From Aphrocallistes beatrix (lineage: Eukaryota > Porifera > Hexactinellida > Sceptrulophora > Aphrocallistidae): a DNA stretch of 64,000 nucleotides. The translations under genes and the position numbers were made by a program. The notes below the pieces were generated by a model. It was given only the letters and a program-made list of their open reading frames with translations, was not told the DNA's origin and did no database searches. Where the stretch lies: contig OY725489.1 of NCBI GenBank assembly GCA_963281255.1, forward strand, positions 806,001 through 870,000. The letters run 5' to 3'. Each line of letters opens with the position of its first letter. Position 1 is the stretch's first letter. Positions 32,501-41,500 of the stretch are shown here, one piece after another.

Positions 32501-35500
32501 CCAGATTATTCTCATGCGTACCCACCTAGAATCAATCCCACTACTTCTATTCATGGCGGACATCAAGGTCAGATTCATGGGCCGAATATGGATTATCCAT
32601 CCCAATTTACCAGTCCCACGAATCATAGTTTTAGGAGACAGGGGAATGAGGTCTTCCCCAATGCCATGATGTCGGAACATCAGCCACCTATGTACCAGCA
32701 GAATATCAGTTCCAGTGTTTATAATTTTGGGCAGTTTGGTAATGATCGTTGGTAAGATCCACAACTGATGTCATAAGGTTATTTTCTAGCAAACTATGCT
32801 TATAAGGAACATTTTGTCAGTAATTTAGATTTAGCATAATTTATACCTTTAGAAAATATCATGTGTTATGTATTTCTCTGCAACACTCTTTGTGTATAGA
32901 AGTATGATGCTATCTAGATATAGCTGATCCTGTTGTCAACTAGTTTATTAGCTAGTATGTATCCCTTGCATTTACTCTTTGGTGTACATATTTACTCTTC
33001 ATTAAACAAACATATCTATTATTAATACTTAAAAATGCATGGAATAATCATCTCTCTGTTGCGACACTTAGTTACTATCATTGAATATTACCTTAGGATA
33101 TCTGTTTGTCTAAATTTTACTGTTTCAAATCTAAAAGAAAGTTCTTTATAATATTATGCAACAAAACATTATGTAACAATATACTCGTGTATCTTATATA
33201 TTAAAACTCTAGGATTTTGTTTGTTTGTTTGTTTGTTTGTTTGTCTGAATTGATTGAAGAATTGGCAAGTCGTAGAGATACGAAAATTGGCATGTAGGTT
33301 TCAAATGATGAATCTAGGATTAAGTTCGAAGATCTAAGCAAAATGTTCACACCTCGCCGAGATAGGTGACAAAATGTCCTGACCAATCAAATTCGATTAT
33401 TTTATAATGCAAATACATTGGAATAAAATCGTAGTGACTTATGCATCTTATATATTAAAACTCCAGGATTTTTTTGTTTTGTTTTTTTGTTTGTTTGTCC
33501 GAATTGATTGAAGAATTGGTAAGTCGTAGAGATACGAAAATTGGCATGTAGGTGTCAAATGATGAATCTACGATTAAGTTCTAAGATCTAAGCGAAATTT
33601 TCACACCTCTGCAAAAAAAATGGAAAACAATTTTTCGCACCTTTTCTATACAAAATAAATGACTACACTATTACAATAGAAATCATTGTACAAGTACGAC
33701 ACTACAATAAATAGATCGTCATTGTTATTAATACTTCAAAGCCACAACTTATGTTTGATATCTTAAATGTATTATAGTGTATGGCTATAAAAAAGATTAT
33801 CTGCATATTTTCACACCTTTATATACATATTTTCACACCTTTTGATGAATTTTGAAAATAATGCTAGAGACTAGCTTCCAACGGTTGACATGCGGTTTTC
33901 AGGGGTGTAGATTTCGAATATCATATTTTCAGATCGATATGATAAAATATTTGTTTACTTTTGTTTACAATATATACATAAAGTAAACAAATCTCAAAAA
34001 TATGCTAGAAACTTGATTTCAACAGTTGACATGGGGTTTTTAGGGGTGTAGATTTCGAATATCATATTTTCAGATCGATATGATAAATTATTTGTTTACT
34101 TTTGTTTACAATAGATACATAAAGTAAACAAATTACAAAAATAGGCTGGAAACTAGCTTCCAACGGTTGACATGGGGTTTTTAGGGGTGTAGATTTCGAA
34201 TATTATATTTTCAGATCCATATGAGAAATTATTCGTTGACCTTTGTTTACAATATTTATATTAAGAAATATAATTCCCAAAATATGTTAGATTAGGTAAC
34301 TCCAGGCGCCCGCAGGGCGACTCTGCGGACACGCAGTGTCCGCAAGCCGCGCAGCGCAAGCAAGCGAAGCGTGCTTGTACAATCAAAAGAACTATTTTTG
34401 ATTGAAATTCATTGGTTTATGTGAACCAATCAATTATCAGCCTTTTATAATGCCATTCACACGATTCTATTTCATATAAATGATTGAATACTGCTATTTT
34501 GAGTCTATAATTTGATTGTTAACAACAATTAAAGTGTGTTATATGCTACGATCAATCAATTCGATCATAAAATAACTTTTAACGACATGGACTGGAATTG
34601 ATTATTTAAGTACAATAATCTTAAGCAATGTGAACTTTGTGTATTCAAATTGAGCTTACATTCAGGATTAGTTGACTTAAGTAAATTATATTTATCACGA
34701 AACATAATTTCTGCTACAATTCTGATTTCATTAATGTCAGTGCATAGACAAATGACAATTCAGCGTACTTAGTATAAAACAAGAATGCGACGTATTGTTT
34801 CTCTAATATCCGCAAGCGCTCACTGGGTAAATCTGCAGACACGCAGTGTCTGCAAGCCGCGCAGCGCAAGCAAGCGAAGCGCTTGTCACCATAAAGTAGT
34901 GAGTGTAATGTTCTATTTTAGAGAAAGAGTTGCTAATTAAAGACGTTAAAGACGCGTGATATTTTTGAATTATGCAAACTAAGTCGTTAATAATGAAACA
35001 TGAATGATATGATACAAAATATTTCAACAAATATAATTGACCAGAATACAAATAAATTCAGGATAAATTGTCTACATAATAGTACATAGAATTCCTGGCA
35101 CAAGAATAAGTGGGCCAAATTATAATAATAATTATAGAATCAATGAATGATGTTGACCCGGAATTCCCGAACATTCAAGAGATTCATTTCATTTGTTCTG
35201 GAATTTTTGTTGCAGCAAAGCTGTGTTTAACAGAAATTCCAGAACCTCTTGAATATCTAGGGAATTCCTGACGGTTGGTTCGTAGGCATTATTTATGCTT
35301 GTTTATAATATAAAAATGAACATAAGTTTATAATTGTTAACAGCAGCTCCAAATTTGCACTGAATATCAATCACCATCATACCATGAGTGAAAATATCCT
35401 CAAGACTTGCTTTGTTAAAGGACACCCTAGAAAAAATATGAATTTTGTTGAGGATCATTATAGAAAGCCTCGAGGGCTACTTGAAGGAATGCGCAGGGTT

Positions 35501-38500
35501 GATTCTACGAGCAAAAGGGAAGAAAATTTTACGATTGAAAATCAACATAAGTGGAATGAATTAAAGCTTCGCTTTCTGGATCAGGTATTTTCTTTTAAAG
35601 AAATTAATTCTACAAATGTAACAATCACTATCGATTTTGATTTATTGAAGACTCAAAGTTTTGAAAATCGACGGGAATTTTTTACTTTGTGTAAGCAAAC
35701 ATTTAAAGTTCAAAATTATACACGCATTAGAGTTGAATGGAAGCGATACAGCGCGAGAGATTTTAAAAGTAAGAAGAAAAGTAGAACTGTTGGTACTTCG
35801 CTCAGTCAGAGCCATTTTACAACTCAACGCCGCATCGAAGGACCTGCGCATCCATCTAATTCCGGTCCTATTACCTCCAGTCATGAAGAACAAGGGGATC
35901 AGATTCTCAACCCGATCGTGGATCGTCCACTTTTGTTCCCTTTGAATCTCCTTTATATCCATGAAGGCAGCGAGGTCAGGTCCACCTGTATGATCCCTCT
36001 ATATATAATCATGAGGAATGAGGTAGGACAAACCCAACTGATGCCAGAGTATTCCATGTTTCCAACTAACTAAATGGTCCAAAGAAATATTTTATCAAAG
36101 ATAAATTTGGTGCATATTTTTTGTGATATATTATTTTTAGTTATTCTTTGTTAAAAATACGTATCAATTAAATTTATATTGATAAAGAAACTGCCAGTCA
36201 TAGAACTGAGGGCATGAGTGACTAGAGCAAGTTCAAGTCTCAGGCGAGAATGTCAACTCATCACATAATGTATGACGCTATCATATCCTTTCTTTATGTG
36301 GACACGAAGTATTGTACATTTTAAAATGACGCCATAATATCATAAGAAATAATAACAGCAAAATTTAATGAAAAAAACTAATACTTATGTCACTAAGAGT
36401 ACTACTTTGAGAAAACGAACACTTGACTCGATTCGATTATTTGGTGCTTTCAAAAATTCGGTTATACGTGTATTCTTATTTTTTCCTATATTTTCTTATT
36501 TCTGAATGTCTTGAGCAATATTGAACGCCAGACCTTGAGAGAAGGGTTAGTCGTAATGCTGAATACAATGATCCAAGTAAGCCGAATGAGGATAGTCCTA
36601 AACGGAATTATGCAAGCGTGTGTGCACTCAGATATTTGATCTTGCAGCTCTGTATCCAGTAAATCGGCTACCAAGGAGCTGTTAGGAGGTGTGATAGTTG
36701 AGCTCGGCGAGAGTAGAGAAAACAAGCTCTTTAGCGTAATGCAGGCAGCGTACTCTCGATTCTGAGCTTCCCATTGAGGGCTGAAACCGATATATGTGCT
36801 GTACACCCCACGCAACAACATTACGGACATGTAGCATATGGACACGACTATGAAACGTCTCTCCGGGCCACTCATTTGGAGCGGGGCAGCCGAGCAAGTT
36901 TGAAGGTGCAACCTTTCCATCTGAGTTTTGTACAGAATCACTAGAATAGTCGTAACGCAAGCTGCAAGAATGAAAATAATGAAATGGATGGAAAAAAAAT
37001 TGCCTCGATTATTTCCTATACTCGGATATTGGATTACAATCTCCAAATTATACCTCTCACCAATTCCGAATTACCCTCCAATTAAGAGTATTGGGATTCC
37101 GAACCCGAATAAGAACTCGAATGCAAATTCTTTCCACAGAAATGACTTTGATTGGAGTCGAGCTGATAATGGAAAATATTGGAGGAAAGCGATGTTAAGG
37201 AGAGCGAAGAATAACCACAGGACAAAAGAGGTTGAAACATAGTGTAGTATTACGCCGAAAATTTGTACCTGGATATTATCTGCCACTTTCACTTCCTCCA
37301 ATGCCACTTCTTCCCCTAAACAGTATAAATATCTCTGTCCGGGTAGATCTAATGCTAGGAATATCGGAGAAAGCAAAACTCCCAAATGAGCCGTGATAAT
37401 GATTCCAAACTGTTTCAGTTGCCATTCTTTAAAGACTACAATCTGACTGATAATCCCAAAAGCCCCAAATAGGAGCCCACAACAATCGATAATGATTAGT
37501 GCATACCTCTCTACGCAATACATAATGGCGCCACAGCCACTCCAGAAACCACATTTTGGCCTACACGAATTAGCAGCAGGTAAGAAGATATACATTTCGG
37601 GGCATTCAACTGATTTTTGTGAAAAATTAACAGTTCTAAGTAATTTTTCCGACAATGAGAGATTACTATTGACTTGAATAGAATAATTATTTGCTATTTC
37701 TTTATATAATCCGTGCACGATTGGAGGTATCAGGATCAGCCAAACGAATACGATGGCTATTGGTAGGGCTATTCTCAGAGTAACAAGCTGGCAAGAGATA
37801 GGGAGAAAAGGTTTATACTTTACGAAGGCTTTTATCGGTGCTTGATCATTGAGGATCGGTAAGATGCTCGATTTCCGACGATACTCCATTCTATGTGTAT
37901 ATTCTTCAGATGGAAGGAAATTGTTGCTCTGTTTCCTTTCTGAATATTTGGAATAATATTCGATTTTTTTATCCTTTTTATTTTCTGTCTTTGCAATTTC
38001 TTCCATTTTTGAACTTTCTTACTGTATTAGTGTGTAAACAATGGAAATTCCATTCAAATACCATTGAGAAGCGTGGTTACGTTTTATACTCAACGAGTCC
38101 AGTTACTGATGTATATTTATTTATTCTTTACAATCGAGGACACATGTCTACTGGTGGTTGTTAAATATTTAGTAAATAGTTCAATTTCATAAAATTAATA
38201 ACCATCAAGACATCTATTCTCAATATTAATTTCGATGGCGTTTTAAAATTCGAATAATTTCTGAATCTTCATTGCTGAAACCGCAGCTTTTGTTATCTGA
38301 TCCCAAAATGGTTGTCCTGCGACAGACGATGTTTTGATTGCTACATCACATTATTGACTGATTCAACATTTCAAAAGTACCTTCAGAATCTGCAGTTGTA
38401 GACTTAGAGAATGACCGTGTATTTTAATATTTAATTAACCTTTAAATGGTGCTAGATTTTTGCTAACCGGTTAAGTCATTTTGGGCGGGGAAACCTTAGA

Positions 38501-41500
38501 AGTGTGGGGTCTTTGCTATAAATAGAAATGACCCCAGGTAATTTAAGGGATAACATTAATTGTCTGTCTCTCTCTGTGAATCAGATTTCCCAATAATAGA
38601 TTCTGAAATTCTAGAGAAATTCTCGGACAAAATAATTAACATGTGGTTTATGACTATATTATTTAAAGATTTAATTACGCACTTGATCAAGCAAGAATAT
38701 ACTTTGATTGCTGTCACAAATAATCTCTTATATCGAAACACACTTAACTATCCTAACTCACGACTAAAGTTTACATACCCAAGAGATACATAAACATACA
38801 ACTCAAACTATTGACAACAATCAATCTTTGCTGTTTAATGCTATGTTCACACGGCACTTCGCATCTTGAAATACCCTTTGAGCGTTTTGAAGAGACCACC
38901 AGGGTTAAATTGAGGAATCAACACCACGAAAACCGACACCCATATTAGCCGTAGTGAAATTGTTGACATGATGAACAGGAACGATGGGTAAATATCTTCG
39001 TTTTGTTGTAGGTAATTCTGACACGGTAGTATATCTCCCTCATCGTAATACTCAGAGAATAAGTTTATTAGTTCTAAGCTCTTTCCTCTGTGCACCTCTC
39101 CATCAATCACGTACGTGATGTTACAGTCCAGTGTTACGCATCCAATAATCTCCTCCAAATTCCAATAATAACTGTAGGTGACAAACCGATATGCAATGAC
39201 GGTCGTGTTTATCAATACGTTTAATATTATAAGAATGATTGAGTGGATCATGAAACGCGTTTCAAATCCGCCGATTTTCTGCGTTCGCCCTGATAAATCC
39301 TCTTGCCGTAGCAAGTACAGTTTGAGTTTCAGCACGATCACTACATTGAATACCAGGATGATGCTTAGACAGGCGAAGTGCGGCCATTCGTAGAGGACGT
39401 TATAGAGGTTGTGATCTCTGATGATGAGGATTCGATATATCTGGAGTGGCCCGTAGGCTGTAGTGTATTCTCCGTTATAGTCTGGTGCATTGGTAGCGAG
39501 GATGAGAGCAATAAATGGGGTCAGTAGGGAGATAGAAAACTCAAATATGAATATGTATCTTTTTGTTTTGAGATTAGAACATATTTGTAGAGGGAAGAGC
39601 AGAACTAGGATTATATTCAGCCAAGAGAATATAGTCCAAAGCAAATAAGTCAGAGTAAAGTAGTGGAATAAAGCACCGTAGAATTCAATAAGTCCGTTGT
39701 TATGAGGGGAGACTAGAGAGAAATCTATTCCCAATTCAGAAGTGGTTGTATGGCAGAATATTTCCTTTTGATCTGGCACGTCTAGCATTGTATAGAGAAG
39801 GATCAGAATTGACACACTCAAAAGTAACATGAATAAACTCAACCTGGGGAGATTTAGATCCAGGTCTTCGAGTGAAGTTGGTCTCTCCTTGATAAGATGG
39901 AGGATAAATGGCAATACCCACGCACATATACTCACAATACTGAGTAGAATGCCGGATAGATCTATTATGTTTAGTATCGCTTTCTGTGCTGTGAACGCAG
40001 CTGGGCCGGCTGGATGCCAATTGCAGGGAGGCAGGCAGAAGTAACCGTTGAATTCAAACCCCAAACTACAGTTAGCCTCCAGTAACTCCGCTTGTTTGTA
40101 GTATCTGATCAGTGCGAGCTCAGTTGCCTTCTCCCAAAGGGAATTATTCTGATTCGGGATTCCCTTTGGGGGTACTTTTGATAGAACGAGGGGTGTGAGC
40201 GCCAAGATAACTGCCAGCGCTATGACAAGTATAGATAGTATCTTCCAAGACAGTTTGATGCACCTTGGAGAACATTTTCTGCTCTTTCTGTTACTATTAC
40301 TATTTCGTGGTCTCATGTTGGTACCTTGTTTCTCTAGAAGCCTTTTCATCGAAAACATTCCTTTATCAACGCGGTTATTGCCGTTGTTACTGCCGCGTCC
40401 TTCATCGGTGTTTTGTACCACTTGAGTGTTGACGAATGTGCTGCATTTCTCGCCGATCTCTTTCATTACAATCGTACTCATTATCTCAATTTATCGAGAC
40501 TAGTTTTTTGTTGAGTTTACCTATCAAGTCTTTTTATATTGCTGTTATACTGAGTGCAGCTTTTGTTGAATGTATTGGAATGAAGTTGCTCATAATAATC
40601 AATGCTACAATACTAATTGATTTGAATATGATTTTTTATTCTATTTTTGTAGGCAAATTTCATGTGGTAACCATCTTTGTGAGAGAGCATGTCATTATGG
40701 TGATTGCGGAGGGTGTAATTTGGCGCCTGAAGTCATCACCACCTGTCCATGTGGCGCCTACCCGATAGAGAAGTTGATGTCTGAAGGAGAGGAGAGGACA
40801 TCTTGTCTGGACCCTATTCCTGTCTGCCATTCTACCTGCAATAAAGTTCTCCTCTGCTCCAAACTCGGTAATGTATTGTATTTACCAGAAATAGGATATT
40901 GTTAAGTTCTTATGTCAAAGCTCAAGTGAAAGTAAAAGTAAATTAGCGAGGGCGAAATCTCATGGAACGTTCTTAGTGCCCTTACCCCCAAGGACTTAAG
41001 TTAAAACTCCATTCATTTCAAAAATACTTTTGTCACAATTTTAGCCTTTTAAGAAGTGTTTAAAAGAATAAATTGAAATGATAAGTTACATTTTAAACCT
41101 CAATTTCAAAAAACGTTTTTCCTAAACGAGCTTAAGCCTTTCAGACTTGGCAGGTATAACACGTATCATGTTATCACGTAGATGATCCCAAATCTCATCG
41201 TTGCGAGTTAAAATGCCACACTGAAGATTGTAACATTTGCGAAAAGCAACAGCTGGTGCAGTGTCGATGTACGAAATCGCGACTTTTTGTGCCTTGCAAA
41301 GATCTCAAAGTTGGGACACCTGATCAGCTGCCGAAGTGTGACAAGCTTTGTAACAAGAAGATGGAATGTGGGAAACACAGGTGTCAGAATAAATGCTGCA
41401 TCAACTCATCCCATCAATGTATCGTCATTTGTAACAAGAGATTGCACTGCGGACATAAATGCATGGAGGTATGCCACACTCACAGATGCCCACCTTGTCC

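Larger units (their letters stand above)
32756..35383. other. Repeat-rich spacer between the two paralogues
   Basis: Contains the Helentron-like copies from 33192, the 141-bp tandem repeat, GC hairpins at 34325-34379 and 34833-34886, and the inverted repeat at 35158-35274. No gene seen. Confidence 0.6.
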
